This document shows positions 45,006 to 57,561 of a stretch of DNA of 64,000 bases, piece by piece. Below the pieces are notes generated by a model, which worked only from the letters and a program-made list of their open reading frames with translations, was not told the origin of the DNA and did no database searches. Location: contig RSEE01000032.1 of NCBI GenBank assembly GCA_003971905.1, forward strand, positions 310,001 through 374,000, written 5' to 3'. How positions within the stretch are numbered: position 1 is the first letter of the stretch; each line of letters starts with the position of its first letter. The stretch comes from Moniliella sp. 'wahieum'. Its lineage: Eukaryota; Basidiomycota; Moniliellomycetes; Moniliellales; Moniliellaceae. The translations under genes were made by a program, and so were the position numbers.

Positions 45006-47030
45006 CTAGCTGTGAATGAAGCGGTTGAAAAGGCTCTTTTGCTTTGATCCCGTGGGGGTCTGGGACAGGATGGGGTGGGGATCGGGACGTGGTTCCCTGC
45101 TGTTGCGCAAATCAAAGTCGTCGTAGCCCCTGGCCTTCCTGGGAGGTGCGGGCAACCGTGTTTCCCGTCCCATCCGGGCCCCTTGGGCGTCGTACGCGTC
45201 ATAACTACTCATGGGGCCAGCTCTTTGAGAAGGCCCGTCGTAGGACCGAGTTGGTCGGCCGTCATATGGAGGCGGGCGATCACCATACGACGGGCCTCGC
45301 TGGCCGCCATCGGTGGACCACGCTCTGTCCCTGGGAGGGATGAACGGACGGGACTTGTACGCGGGAGGTTGCCGGCCCACATGTCCACGAGGCTGATTCC
45401 AGGTGGGGCCGGGGGTACGGTACTTCATGCTGTTGTCGTCGGAGCGGTAGTCCTTCGCACGAGTGAAGGAGGACTTGACAGACCGGCCGCCTTCCTCGGA
45501 ATCGAGATCACGGGTTGAAGTGTACCGGGAAAAGGAGAGAAATTTCTTGGCTGAGGGAATGTGGGCCGTCTTGCGCGACGAAATAGTGGTACTGGGCGTA
45601 GCCCTCCTAAAAGATTGCACTTCATCATCCACATTGCGCGATCGAGCAGAACGAACAGAACGAATCGATTTCGCCGGTCTTCTTAGGTCGCCAGTGCTGG
45701 CCGAAAAAGCGGAATACAGTCCTGCGCTTGAGAGGGCACGGGACTGAGGTGGGCGAGTCTCCTGGTTGTCCTCTTCGTTCCTTGCCGTTGGCAAGGGAGG
45801 AAAAGCTGTGTTGGCTTTAGAGGCAATGGTCAGTATTCGCTTCATTCAGCGATCAGAGCAGGAACGTACTGCGCATCTTGAGGAGCTCGAAGAAACTCTT
45901 CGATCGGCGCATATGTGGGCGAGTGGGGGCTTCTGCAGGGCCGCGCGGCAATGGGATCGAGTGGAGCTTGGAGGCGTATTCCTTGGCCAATGGAGAGCGT
46001 TTCTTGTCCTTAGAATTGGTCGAAGGAAAGGGGGCGGCATGCCTCCCTTCTGACGCAGCCATACGCGGAAGGGTGGATGCCTGAGATGCACTATTCCAGG
46101 CTTCATTGCGTTCCCGAGCGATGGGCGAAGCATCCCTGGGGGAAATCATGCGGGATGCATGGCGGGGTGGATAGCTTTCCTGTGGTTGGTTCACTTTCCG
46201 AGGACTAGGTTGGGGTAGGCCTGCTCGCTGTTGGCTTACTTGTGGGTTCGATTGCTGACGAGGGGGCTGGTGACGAGCTCGCATTGCTGCTCCAGGACTT
46301 TCTGAGAGGGATCATATGTGGAGCGACGAGACGAAGCGCCTCCCGAACGAAAAGACTGGGGCCGTAGTGCGGAAGCAGGTGGCTCCTCAACCTCAAAAAG
46401 ACGTCACCTTCATCGGAGGTGACGGAGCTGCCGTCATCGACGGGAGGAAGGTCGTGCAATCCTTCTGCAAAAACTGGAACAGAGGTGTAAGGCGAGCCCT
46501 GTACAGCCGGTGGTGCAAAATGTGAGGCTGATCCTGCTCCGCGTGATACGCAGGAGAAGGGCGAGTCATATGGACCTGTCGGGGTGGAAAAGATCTTTCG
46601 ACCGATGCAGGCAAGTGGCCCTCGCTGCGTGCGAGGGCGCTGTCGTACACTTGGGGCCTGGCTAAGCGCGGGGGGGCAATCTCAGGGTTTGGCTGGTTCC
46701 CTCTCGCAGAACGCATGAGACGACTGGCAAACTCGCGGTCGCCATAGAGGTAGAGATTGTCGTACAGCCCCAAGTCTGGTTCAAATTCGGGAACCGAGGC
46801 CGGCGAGGCGAGGCCATAGGCAGGCCCCAAGTCCCCGAAAGAGCGGAACCACGAGAAGACTTGAGGTGGAGTGCGAGATCATCAGAGGAAGAATGGCGTA
46901 GATGGTGGTGGCGAAAAGGGAGGGCACGGCGGGGGGAAGAGGGGCGCAGATGGGAGCCGGTGGGCTTGCCCTGCCACTTGTGGTCCGCATCTGGCCCTCT
47001 CCCACCTAACAGCAGGGCGTACCGCAGCAA
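45006..47030 (-). CDS. Ser/Arg/Pro-rich disordered protein, function unknown
   Basis: A chain of minus-strand frames with protein-like, low-complexity text: EFEPDLGLYDNLYLYGDREF, ASRLMRSARGNQ, LPPVDDGSSVTSDEGDVFLR, HMRRSKSFFELLKMR, then SAGLYSAFSASTGDLRRPAK, SIRSVRSARSRNVDDEVQ and KKFLSFSRYTSTRDLDSEEG, ending FNRFIHS at 45006. An intron of about 55 nt near 45820-45875 (GTACGT donor, ACTGACC branch, TCTAAAG acceptor) fits between ELLKMR and ANTAFPPLP. No domain, membrane segment or signal peptide is visible. SR/RS and basic patches could be phosphorylation sites. The start is uncertain (47030 is the furthest Met). Confidence 0.5.
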
Positions 47031-47767
47031 TGCGTAGTCCTAGCCAAAGGCCCCGCTTCGCATATCACGTGTCGCATGTCACATGCATCACAGCCGAAGA
47101 TCAGGGTGCACTTGACAGACTGCCCTCACGCTGCATTCTGATGGGTTGGCGGGGAAGAATGAATGCTGCCCTTGCGCCCTAATGCGGGACAAGTCTCCCC
47201 GCTGGCGTTGGGGCAGTGCCCGCCAAATCTACTTTCACCCCCGCCTGCCGATCATCAACCACCCCTCACCGATCCCGGATCCCAGAGAAACTCCCCGCCG
47301 CCCAACACCGGTCCCACGCGTCCCAGGTCCCAACAAGCCCGACGTGAGCGCTGAGCGTGAACGCTCACATTTCAAATTCAGTGCACGATGATCGATGAAA
47401 GTTGAGACTTCAACTTTGAAACTTGGCCGGCCACCACTGATCTACTGACCCAGGACCGCTGACTGGTCAGGTGACCGCTTGACTCCTCTGGGCCATTCCG
47501 TCGGCAGCTTTGGCAGCTGAAATCTTGCGCATTTCATTTCGCGGGCGCAGCTTGGATAAGCGGCAACGGGGAGCACCGCACGCGTCGGGCGGGCGACGCA
47601 GCTGCCCCAGGCAGCCTCCTGCAGCAAACTGGCCTGGTGCGGAGGGCGGCGGAGACGCGTCCATTTCGCGGGCGTGACTTGCTCCTTTTTGCTTTGCCCC
47701 TTGCTCCGCCCGCCCTGCCTGCCTCCTCCTCCTCACGATTGCCACCATCGTGTGCCCCGCCACCCCG
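47031..47767 (+). promoter_or_regulatory. RFA1 promoter with repeated MCB and E2F-like sites
   Basis: ACGCGT occurs three times, at 47316-47321, 47580-47585 and 47655-47660. TTTCGCGGGCG occurs twice, at 47537-47547 and 47664-47674; the last pair form ACGCGTCCATTTCGCG just 108 bp before the start codon. ACGCGT is the MBF site of yeasts and TTTCGCG the core of E2F-type sites; both drive S-phase genes, RFA1 among them. Function here is inferred. Confidence 0.55.
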
Positions 47768-49721
47768 ATGCTGACGCTCCAAGACCTAACCCCGAATGCG
47801 GTCTCTATGATGATCCGCCGGGAGCTGCCCATGCAGCCCGACAACCTTGTCGTGCAGGTGTTGAGCATCAAGGTGCTGCCCATCAGCAACTCCGATACCA
47901 CCCGCGCCCGCCTCGTGATCTCTGATGGCCACCTTCTCCCAGGCCATGATGATCTTCCCCAAAGCCCCACCCCTACCGCTCGAACAAATCCAGCGCAACA
48001 CCCTTCTCCGCATCACCCAGTACCAGACTAACCTTGTGGGCGACCATGTTATCGTCATTGTTACCAACGCCGAGAAAGTAGGCGATGCAGAGGAACGCTT
48101 TGGCGTGCCCGTCACATACCGCTCCACCGTTTCCCCTGCCTCGGCCGCACCTTCAGCACCCGAAAGCAGTTCTGCGCCCGAAAGCAGTTCTGCGCCCGAA
48201 AGCAGTTCTGCGCCCGAAAGCAAGCCAACCATCTCATCCCCCCTTGGCCGCCGCGGTGCGGCTCAATCCGGACCCCGGCATGAGGCTATCGTTCAGGTCG
48301 AGTAACTACATGTTCGGCCCACGCATAATGACGCTCGGGGGATTGACCCTGAGCGCGTTCCCGTACTGCCCCATTGAGGCGCTGTCCGCTTTTCAGCACA
48401 GGTGGATGATCCGAGCCCGTGTTACATCCAAAAGAGAAGTCAAGACCTACACCAACGCCCGTGGACCCGGCAAACTCTTCTGGGTCCACCTGCTGGACGA
48501 GACTGCCGAGATCCGGGCCATCGGCTTCAACGAGATGGTGGACATGTTCTACCACCGGCTGCAGGAGGGCAAGGTTTACTATATTGCGCGTGCCCGGGTA
48601 GCTAGCGCCAATAGACAGTTCAACACGCTGAAGAATGATTATGAGCTCACCCTCAACTTCGAAACCGAAATTGTGGAGGCCCCCGATGCTGCCTCGGTTC
48701 CCAGCATCACTTTCACTTTACTCCGCTTTCGAGGCTGCGAGATGTGGAGCCCACCCGACTTGTTGATGTGATTGGTGTGGTGCAAGATGTGGGGGAGGTG
48801 TCCGATGTCATGACTCGGTCAACCCAGAAGCTAGTTCCAAAACGCGATCTCATTCTCGTTGACCAAACCGGGATGAGCGTGCGCCTTACCCTCTGGGGCG
48901 CAACTGCAAGCAACTTCCACTCCAATGAGCCTCATCCCGTACTGGCATTCAAGCATGTTCGTGTAAGTGAATTTGACGGGCGCACGCTGAGCATGGTCAG
49001 GACCACAATCATTCACGCCAATCCGGCTATGGACGAGTATTATCAGCTCAAGGCCTGGTACGAAAGCGAGGGAGCCAAAACACAGTTCAAGTCCTACAAG
49101 GGTAGCGGGACAAGTGGGGCGGACATGAACAACCCCAATGAGCGCAAGCTGATGGCCAGGTCATCGACGAGGGGTTGGGACGGGACCAGACGGGCAAGGT
49201 GGATACCTTCTCCGTTTTGGCCACACTGAGCTGGGTCAGGAACACCAACATGTGGTATCCCGCGTGCCAGAGCGAGGGGTGCAACAAAAAGGTCACCATT
49301 GAGCCCAGTGGTGAATGGCACTGCCTCAAGTGCGACAGGACTTGGCCTGAGCCAGAATATCGCTACTGTTACTGGTGGGATAACCGACCTCAGTGGTTTT
49401 TATTTGGGTCAATGGTTTTAATGACATTGGCAAGTTCTTTATGGGGAAGACCGCCAACGAACTGCATAAAGAATTTCCCGATGAAGATGACCTCAAAGAG
49501 TATGTCATGTCGAAGGGGCGGGATGTACGTGTTTTCCATCAAGGCTAAGTGGGAGTATTCAACGTACGTATCCCTCTTCCTTGCTTGCCCAATGATACTG
49601 ATACTGCATTCCGCAGGATACGGGCCGTGTCCGCTACACCATCCACAGCGTCAAGAAGGCCGACTGGGTGCCGGAGGCAGAGTTGCTCGCCAAGGCGATT
49701 GAGGATCTGTCGACAACGTAA
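47768..49721 (+). CDS. RFA1: Replication protein A large subunit (RPA70)
   Basis: RPA1 binds single-stranded DNA in replication and repair. N-terminal OB fold: LTLQDLTPNAVSMMIRRELP, VVQVLSIKVLPIS, GDHVIVIVTNAEKV. A Ser-Ala linker with an 18-bp repeat follows. DBD-A: PIEALSAFQHRWMIRARVTS, LDETAEIRAIGFNEMVDMFY. DBD-B: VDVIGVVQDVGEVSDV, DQTGMSVRLTLWG. DBD-C has the zinc ribbon CQSEGCNKKVTIEPSGEW-HCLKC (Cx4Cx13Cx2C), then FNDIGKFFMGKTANELHKEF. The last exon DTGRVRYTIHSVKKADWVPE follows an intron at 49564-49616 (53 nt, GTACGT, branch ATACTGATA, acceptor CGCAG) and ends at 49721. About six frame slips. The start MLTLQDL may be preceded by a few residues. Confidence 0.95.
48159..48221. repeat. 18-bp tandem repeat in RFA1 linker
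   Basis: CCCGAAAGCAGTTCTGCG is repeated three times exactly (48159, 48177, 48195) plus half a unit, encoding PESSSA repeats in the flexible linker. Perfect identity suggests recent expansion. Confidence 0.95.
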
Positions 49722-50236
49722 GCTTCCCCATTCCTTTTGGCATGATGTATATGTGGCTTCTGTCCATCTGTATCGTACTTATTTTCGTTCATGTCCGACG
49801 GGAATTGTGTCTGGATAGTCTCCCTCAGGTTACGCCTGGGAAGCCCCGCTATCTATCCACCCCTTGTTCTTCGATTCGCTCGGTCATACTCGTCGAACTT
49901 CCAGGAATGGAATAGCGTTTGTGGCGTATAGTTGATGCAATTGATGAGAGGTCTGAAAGCATCCAACCTCAGCTGGAGAAGGGTGTTTTGTACAGGCTTA
50001 TATATGCGCGTGGGAGATTCAGTGATGTTATAGCAGCCACAAGAGCTAATTTGATAAGTGGGGCGCCTTGCCCGAACGTACTATGTCAGGACAGTGGTGG
50101 GGGGGATATGCCAGGAACTTAGCCGATAATGATGATCGCAACAAGGCGCATTAAACCAACACACGCCCATCAACAGGGCTTGGATGAGAAAACGTACGTG
50201 ATGGTACCCCACGTCAGCCGCATAATCTACCCTCCA
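49722..50236. other. Convergent spacer, no gene seen
   Basis: 515 bp between converging genes; no repeat or RNA gene recognised. Confidence 0.6.
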
Positions 50237-51255
50237 CTACAAACCCAGCTCCCCCTCCCCCCGGGCGGGGCCGACACTCAGGTCCATAATAGCTGAGGCG
50301 GGCGTACTGGATATCGATGACGGGGATGCCTGGGGGGCCTGCTGACCGTCCACCGATGACTGCATGTTCAACGGGATAGCGTGGTCAGATGGCACCGCGC
50401 TGGGATGACTCAAAAGAATGGCTTGGCCCGGCACCTCACTTGGCACGACCTGGAACTGCGGCTGTCTCGCACGGGAGCTGGGTGGGAAACGAGGTAGGGT
50501 CGTATCAGGAGCGAGTGGTCCTGTAGCACCAATAGCGTCCAAACGGGTGCGATTATCTTCGGTAGCGGTCTCCGTCAAGTTCGCCGCACCCCCATTAGTA
50601 TGGCTAAGAGGGGGACTGGGCAGGGCTGTGTTGGTCCTCAAAAACCGGAACGGACGCGGAGAACGTGTGGATGACCAGGCACCTCTGTTGGGAAAGGGGG
50701 TCAGTTCTCTCTGACTTGTAACCTGAAGGGGGCGATCAACTGGAACTTGGTCATGTGTGTGGCTGTCACCAGAAGGGATGAGGTTGACGTGAACAAGGCT
50801 TGGATTGGTGCGTCTTTTGGGGGAAGGAAGGCCGATGTTCTGACGTAGGTCAGGGCCAGATTGGACAGGGGCCGGAGGGGAGGGGATGAAACCACTGTTG
50901 GGCTGAGAGATGAATGGGCCCATACGCTGGGGCGCGAAGGCGCTAGCCCTGCTATTAGTGCTGAATGAGAAGGGCCCCTGGTTCCCCGGATCAAAGCCCA
51001 ACCCCTTCATCAGAGGGCTGCCTTGAGTATCTTCTGCGGCAGTGACAGTAGAGCGCGGGGGTGAACGCGTTTGCGCAGTTGTCACTGGCGCCTCCACGAA
51101 GACGAGCAGTTGGGTCGGATACGCAACTGGAGACGTATGTCGTACTCCGTCTCATACGGCAAGGTTGGGACATGTGTTGACACATGGAGCGTGATCCCGC
51201 CATCGCGATCATCGCGATTCTCCATTAAGGGCACAGGTGGGGGTGGAGGGGACAT
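50237..51255 (-). CDS. Unidentified protein with short ordered N-terminus and disordered tail
   Basis: From 51255: MSPPPPPVPLMENRDDRDGG, then ITLHVSTHVPTLPYETEYDI and RLQLRIRPN, a beta-strand-like pattern. A one-base slip then leads to VEAPVTTAQTRSPP and about 280 Ser/Pro/Thr-rich residues (FIPSPPAPVQSGPDLRQNIG, VPSEVPGQAILLSHPSAVPS) ending GEGELGL at 50237. No known domain is recognised. It has the look of a regulatory or scaffold protein, but nothing supports a specific role. Codon choice is like its neighbours. Confidence 0.5.
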
Positions 51256-52733
51256 GGTTGCGACCGTGAGGTGTTAAGGCCAATCAACTTGCGCCAGAGG
51301 GTGTAATGGGGACAAGGAGAGGCCGCTCAGTGCCCCTCCCAACAAGGTTCTTTATATGCAAAACGGCTGTTGCACACAACAAGTTGTGTCTGTAGGGGTA
51401 AAATGGGACATCCACCGCCGCTTTCTTCTCAATTAGAGGTCGTGGTTTGAAGCATCCTCCTATTGTGCCTTCAACAGTGTCTCTCCCTGTGAGAAAAACT
51501 GCTTCTGTTTTGTGATTTCCTCACCACGTCGTCCAACGTAATGAACAGTGTGTGCCCCATATTTTTAATTGTTTCCCTGTCCCAGCCTTAAGCATTGTCA
51601 ATTATGATGTGGAGATGCAGAGTATGTCTTCCATGTTATGATGAGCCACGGCCCTTACTACTATAGCAACAACACTCCAATGCTCAGTGGTTGCGGAAAT
51701 GATGCGGCTTATGCGAATGGTGGTTGTGCGAATGATGTGTGTGTATTTGTGCGAAGAATGTTGTGATTATTGTGCGAATCATGTAGTGCTGTTGGGGGTG
51801 GCGCACCTGTGTTTTGGTGTGGTGACATTCATAAGTATGTGTTTGTGCCTATATCTAGTAGGCCGCACAGCCCAAGCACATAGACATCTAGTGGGCCTCT
51901 GCCGGACAGCCCGGCAAGAAACAAAAAGGAGACCGCTGATTATATCATTTGAAGCAACGGCACCCCGGACCTCCCGGGTCGGACCTCTGCAGTAGTTGGG
52001 GCCCCGGGGACCAGCAGAATGATTGGAGTGAGTATATACTCCACACCAAAGAGACTGTGCATAATGTCTCCACCAGAAAAGGAGCCGAGATAGATACGCT
52101 CATACAGATCACGGAGGACACAGAACCGTATTATATAGTAGTGAAGGCTCTCTTCCTTAAATCCTGAGGCGACCGCGCCGTCATTAACTGGCTGATTACT
52201 GCAGATTGGCCCTGACTGATGAAAGGCGCGGGGGAAGCGCATCACGAAGAGCACGGAGAGTGTGTACGAAGTAACACACGACGTAGAAGTCGAGGAGAGA
52301 AGACATCCGGGGGAAAATGAACGGTTTTTAGCGACGAGAAAGTTGGCGATCAGGCTCATGCTGATTTCGTCTCTGGGGCCTAGTGCGGTAGGTAGGGTAT
52401 CATAACGGCGACGGCTCGAAGACCCTGAAATTCCTCGGCAGCCCCGAAAAAAAGCTGTAAGCATCTTTCTATTCAACCGCTATGGGGCGAAGGAACGGAC
52501 TAAAGAGAAACAAGCACAAGATCCTAGGCAAGACGGGGAATGCAATACACGGCGCACACGCGCGGCAAGGCAGGGCCGGGGTGGGACGGAAAACAAGGCC
52601 CGGGTAAAAAGCATAGCGAATGGCTCTCAGAAAAAAGGAGGGAGAAATAAGGGAATGAGTGTAGAGCCAAACGGGGGGGGGAGATTAAACATGTGGTGCA
52701 TGTACATGGGGACAGGAGTATAACTTGAAAAGT
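51256..52733. other. Intergenic, no gene seen
   Basis: 1.5 kb. A GTGCGAAT/TGTGCGAA word recurs at 51720-51785. The open frame at 51940-52476 (minus) has no similarity I can support. The last 200 bp are the likely 3' flank of PMA1. Confidence 0.55.
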
Positions 52734-55727
52734 TTACTCATCGTCGTCCACCTCGAGACGGGTGGCGAACGAGTAGATGTCGGGCTCACCCTCCTCCGAC
52801 TTCTCGTGAACGACAGTGAGACGCTGCAAGTTGGTGAAGAAGTCTTCCAGCACCTCGTTCTTGGTCGAGCGAACGCGGCGACCCATACGGTTGATCCACT
52901 CGAGCTTGTTCAGCACATAGTACACCACCGTGATAATGATAGTCACACCAATCGAGTAGGCCCAAACGCGCACAACGGTAACCACATCCGTCCAGTTGTG
53001 CTTGTTGTGGCGCAAACGGGGCGAGTGGATGTAGCGGGCAATGGGGCCACCGAGCCAGCCAAACAGACAGAAGATAGTGGCAAGGGCGTCAACACCAAGA
53101 ATGGCACCCACCAGCTCCCACGAAGGGATGGTGTTCTCGTCCGAAGTACCCGATCCAAGACGGGTAACAAAGATAAGCCAGTTCTCCGTAAGCGAAACCT
53201 CAAGGAAGAGAATAAGCTGCAGGTTACCGAAGTTCTGGACAATACCACCGTCGGGAAGGAACAGGGTGCCACGGACGATCCAGGTGCCACCAGCAAGCAA
53301 GGCACCGAGGATGGTCGAGATGACCCAAATCTTGGGCAATTGCCACTCGACAGGCTCCTTGGCAGGGGGGCGTTGTCGTACGCAATGGCAATGGTCGCCA
53401 AGTCGGCAAAGAGAGCAATGAAGACAATCAGGTCGGCGCGGATCACCTCGTCACGAATGCAGATCGACAGAAGGAGGTAGATCTCGAGGTGGAGACACAG
53501 CGAAATACGGTACTGGATGTAAGCCTTCATGTGGTGGAAAATCTGGCGGGCAACCTTGATCGAGGTGATGATGGTCGAGAGACCTCGTCCAGGAACACGA
53601 CGTCGGCAGCCGAGCGGGCAGCGTCCGAGGCACCCTCCACAGCAATACCACAGTCAGCCTTCTTGAGCGAGGGAGCGTCGTTGACACCGTCACCCGTCAT
53701 GGCAACCAAGTGACCACGGTGCTGGAGCATCTCGACGACCTGGTACTTGTGCTCGGGGAACACCTCAGCGAAACCGTCGGCAGCCTCAATGAAGTCGTGA
53801 ATGGCCGAACCAGCAAGACCGCCCGAGCCAATCAGGCGCTGCGAGTCGTACACCTTGGTGCCGAGCGAAAGCATCTTGCAAGTCTCCTTGGCAATAGCGA
53901 CAGCGTCACCCGTAAGCATCTTGACAGCGATACCAAGGTTCTGGGCCTCGGCAATGGTAGCAGCCGTGTCCGAGCGAGGAGGGTCAAACATGGGCAGGAG
54001 ACCAAGGAGGTGCCACTCGCCATCGTTGATGGCGACACCGAGCGAACGGAAACCACGCGAGGCAAAGTCACCGGAAACCTTGCGGTACTGGGCGGCCTGC
54101 TCAGGGTCAGGCTGGCAGAGCTTAAGAATAGCGTTGGGGGCACCCTTGGCGGCAATGTACTGCTTGCCGTCCTTCTCGACCTCGGCAGTGATACGCTTCG
54201 ACACGGGGTCGAAGGGAGTGAAGCGGTGGGTGATCCAGCCCGAGGCGAGCTCCTCCTGGGCACCGGGGTAGTCCTTCAGAGTCGAGATGGTAACCTTGTC
54301 AATGGGGTCAAGAGACTGAACGTTGTGCGACGAAGCGAGGGCGGCAACGGCCATCATGTTTAACGTCAACACCCTCCGAGGTGAAGGGCTCGTGAATCGA
54401 AAGCTTGTTGGCTGTAAGGGTACCAGTCTTGTCCGAGCAGAGCACATCGACACCGGCAAGCGACTCAATGGCAGTAAGCTTTTGCACAATGGCTTGGCGC
54501 TTGGCAAGGTAAGCGGCACCAACAGCCATGGTGGTGGTGGTAACGCAAGGAAGACCGACGGGCACACCGACAACGAGGAAGATCAGGGTGTAGGTGAGCA
54601 AGTTGTTCTCCTTGGGCTCAGCAATACCGGTGTGGCGGAAGAAGCCCGAAATCCAGAAGCCAACAACGAATGCCATGACAAGAACCAAAAGAGCGGTACC
54701 GATCGAGTCCATGACCTTTTGGAAGTGACCCTGCGACTCACCGCCGAGCACAAGGGCAGCAGTGCGGCCGACGAAGGTCTGCTTGGCAATGTCCGTGCAG
54801 AGCACGAAACCCTTCCCGCGCTTGCAGCCAGTGGTGTAGAAGACAGTGTCACCGATGTGCTTGTCAACGGCAAGCGACTCGCCAGTAATGGCCGACTGGT
54901 CGCAGGCAATGATAGCAGGGCCTTTGTCGACACCTTCGTCATCGTCCTCACCGTGGGCAGTGGCACGAGCCTTCTCGAGAATAGCAGCAGCCTGGGATCC
55001 GTCCTTGTCGGCGTAGTCGGCAAGAAGACGGCCATCGCAAGGAACGGTCTGACCGTCCTGGACAATAACAATGTCACCGGGGACGACTTCACGGGCCTCA
55101 ATTTCAACCTCCTGACCATTGCGGACAACGAAAGCGCGAAGAGCAATACCAGCCTTCAGCTGGGCGACAATGTCACCAGCTTGCTTCTCTTGGTACCAAC
55201 CGACGAAAGCGTTAAGGGCCAGAATACCACAAATGACACCAAGATCAATCCAGTCACGCAGACACCGGCGAGAGCAGCGGCCAACTCCATCACATAAAGA
55301 ATAGGACCCTTGAAGAAACCGGGAACTTGAGGAAGAGGTTCTCCGAGGGAGCCTCAAGCTCGTTGTAGCCGAACTGAGCGCGGCGGGTTTGGACGTCCGA
55401 GTCGGACACACCCTGCTGCATCGAGGTCTCGAGCCTAGAGAAAATTTGCATCGGTTAACATGAATTCCGGCACGAGCAGAGAAAGGGAGACACGTACCAG
55501 CTAGAAGGAACCTTGGGAGCGACCGTCTCCTGCTCACCATCCTTGTTGACGCGAATCTCGCGCACCTTCCAGGGACGGAGGATTTCGCGCTTGCGCACGA
55601 TCTGGATGTCGTTGTTTTCGCCCTCGTCGGCATTGGCAGCCTTCTGGGCCTTGATGAAGTCAAGAAGCGAGGCGTACTCGTCGTTAACTTGGCTCCCGTA
55701 GGAGCCCTTGGGGTGCTCGTCAGACAT
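52734..55727 (-). CDS. PMA1: Plasma-membrane H+-ATPase Pma1
   Basis: P3A-type proton pump that energises nutrient uptake. Start MSDEHPKGSYGSQVNDEYAS. A 63-nt intron, 55435-55497 (GTACGT, acceptor TCTAG), joins PKVPSSW to LETSMQQGVSDSDVQTRR. Then come NAFVGWYQEKQAGDIVAQLK, ACDQSAITGESLAVDKH (TGES), the phosphorylation site in VLCSDKTGTLTANKLSI, ITAEVEKDGKQYIAAKGAPN, MLTGDAVAIAKETCKMLSLG and MTGDGVNDAPSLKKADCGIA. The last transmembrane helices (GALLAGGTWIVRGTLFLP to VTIIITVVYYVLNKLEW) lead to a C-terminus ending TRLEVDDDE. About four frame slips, near 55310, 54330-54570, 53530 and 53340. Strong codon bias opens long false frames on the opposite strand. Confidence 0.98.
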
Positions 55728-56193
55728 GGTCGGAATGCCTGCGGAGCGGGGTGGGTGGGAGGCGGGCGGGGAGCGCGGCCGGACGGCAGGGGCGCGGGCG
55801 GTGGTGGTGGGGGGGCGGGGGGTGGTCGGGGTGGGGGGAGAGAGACGTCCGTCCAAATCTGGCCGGAGACGGTGGGCTTATAAGCACGCCAACATTCTTG
55901 CCTTGAGCAACCACATCCGTTGTTTGGGTGGGCACGGCGTCAGTGTGCCAGTGAGTGGATGAGCGCCGCCGGCGTCGCGTGGGGGCTAGTGCGAGGGGAC
56001 CAGCAACTGCCCCCGTGCGGTCAGCGTTGGATCAGGCACGGAAGCGTCTTCGCAATTGCCGACGAACTCTACTGCACGTTCGTTCGATCGGCCTGCAGCT
56101 GGGCGCCAGTGTTGTACGGCCCGTGCGCTTCTACGCGGCAGCCTAACAAGACGCACGCGGCTGTCCTTCGGGGAGGTCATCGGGTCACAGGTT

Positions 56194-56228
56194 ACTAGTT
56201 ACTAGTTGCTAGTGACTGGTGACTTGCA
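56194..56228. repeat. ACTAGTT heptad array with drifting units
   Basis: In strict 7-bp register: ACTAGTT (56194), ACTAGTT (56201), GCTAGTG (56208), ACTGGTG (56215), ACTTGCA (56222). Neighbours differ by one to three bases. Confidence 0.85.
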
Positions 56229-57065
56229 TGGACTGGCTACTAGTCCCGCCCGTCCTGGGTTACCGGTTACTAGGCGACCGGTGAGCTCCCCAACCGCTGC
56301 AGACGGGAACACTCCCTCTTATTTTCTTCTTGGGGGCATGGGTTTCACATGCGTCGCATGATGTGCATGATGCATGACATCCATGACAAGTCACATGCGC
56401 ATCACGCTTTCTTGAATCCATCGTGTCATGCATAATTGCGTCGCATCGAAATCGACCATCTATAGTCAACTTGACATCAACCCAATTGATCGTCAAAGCG
56501 TCCCACGTATCTTCAAGAACTTCAATAGCTTCAATATTCAATTCTCAGAGATCTGAGATAGTCTCAGGCCGAGGGTCAGATCTCAGAGCCTAATCAAATC
56601 TGTGTGACCTGGTATGTGACGCATGTGCCAGCGATGCATGATGGGTGACCGGTGACGCGTAGAATCATACTGCAGGAGCTACAAGTTAGAGACTTTGAAT
56701 GTCCCTGTCATGCATCATGTTATGCTGGCAGCTAAGGCCTAGCAGAATGCCTAAATTTAAGATCGAACATCGATGATCCAGTATCCTCTTCTTTGCGCCC
56801 TGCGCCAATCCTGTGCCCCTGTTCCATATGCCCTAAATGTGATGCAACAGGCCCTCGAGGCCAACATCGATCATCGAGCCGTCGGCGCGTCAGGCCCATC
56901 ATCGACATCATCAGGCCCTCAGGCCTGCCTCAGGGTCATGCAGGTCATGCATCATGAGCTGCACTATTCGCTCTCAGACTGCGACGTCCCCATCATGCAT
57001 CATGTATGGTGCCACACTGGCTTTCTCTCTCACTGATATTGCGTTTTCAGAGAATGAGCGCGAGC

Positions 57066-57091
57066 TCGCTAAGCGCTAAGCGCTAAGGCCG
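57066..57091. repeat. AGCGCTA heptad array
   Basis: AGCGCT at 57072-57077 and 57079-57084, each followed by A, then AGGCCG. Confidence 0.85.
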
Positions 57092-57208
57092 GAAGGAGAG
57101 GATGGGCGGCAGGGTGCGCATGCGGATACGGTATGCTAGCCCGGACTTGCCGGACTTGCCCGGACTTGTCCATGAGCGGGTTTGGTCCGAATCGGTTCTC
57201 CGAACGGA

Positions 57209-57229
57209 GGGCCAATTATTAATTGGCCC
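57209..57229. repeat. 21-bp hairpin-forming palindrome
   Basis: Two 9-bp arms, GGGCCAATT and AATTGGCCC, flank ATT. An AGGCCTG word cluster follows to 57265. Confidence 0.9.
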
Positions 57230-57561
57230 TCGGCCTGAGGCCTGATTAATGATTGGCCTGATACACATTGCGGCCGGTGCAGCTCTGCAGCCTTGTGCCG
57301 CCCTCTGCCGCATTCCGCCCCTCCACCTCTGTTCCTACAGAGACTGCACCCCGTCCCACGCAGCAGAGGGGCAGCACTCTATTTTCCCGATGGCGGGTCT
57401 CAACTGACCACTCTCCCTGCACCCATGATAACGATCACGATCATGGATAGACCAGGCGAGGATTGAATAGGATGTGTGATACGTGGTGTTCAATTGATCA
57501 TTGATCTCGTCGTTCATCGATCTCATCGAGCTCATGCATGCAATGGTTCATGCGTTGGTTC

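Noticed and set aside
51940-52476. 178-codon minus-strand frame in the spacer beside PMA1
   Set aside because: No recognisable domain, no intron-linked neighbours and composition like the surrounding spacer.
54323-55297. 324-codon plus-strand frame opposite PMA1 (with 52725-53480 and 53710-54363)
   Set aside because: It lies antisense to a strongly codon-biased P-type ATPase. Its Gly/Val/Asn-rich text is what such bias produces on the other strand, and it has no domain of its own.
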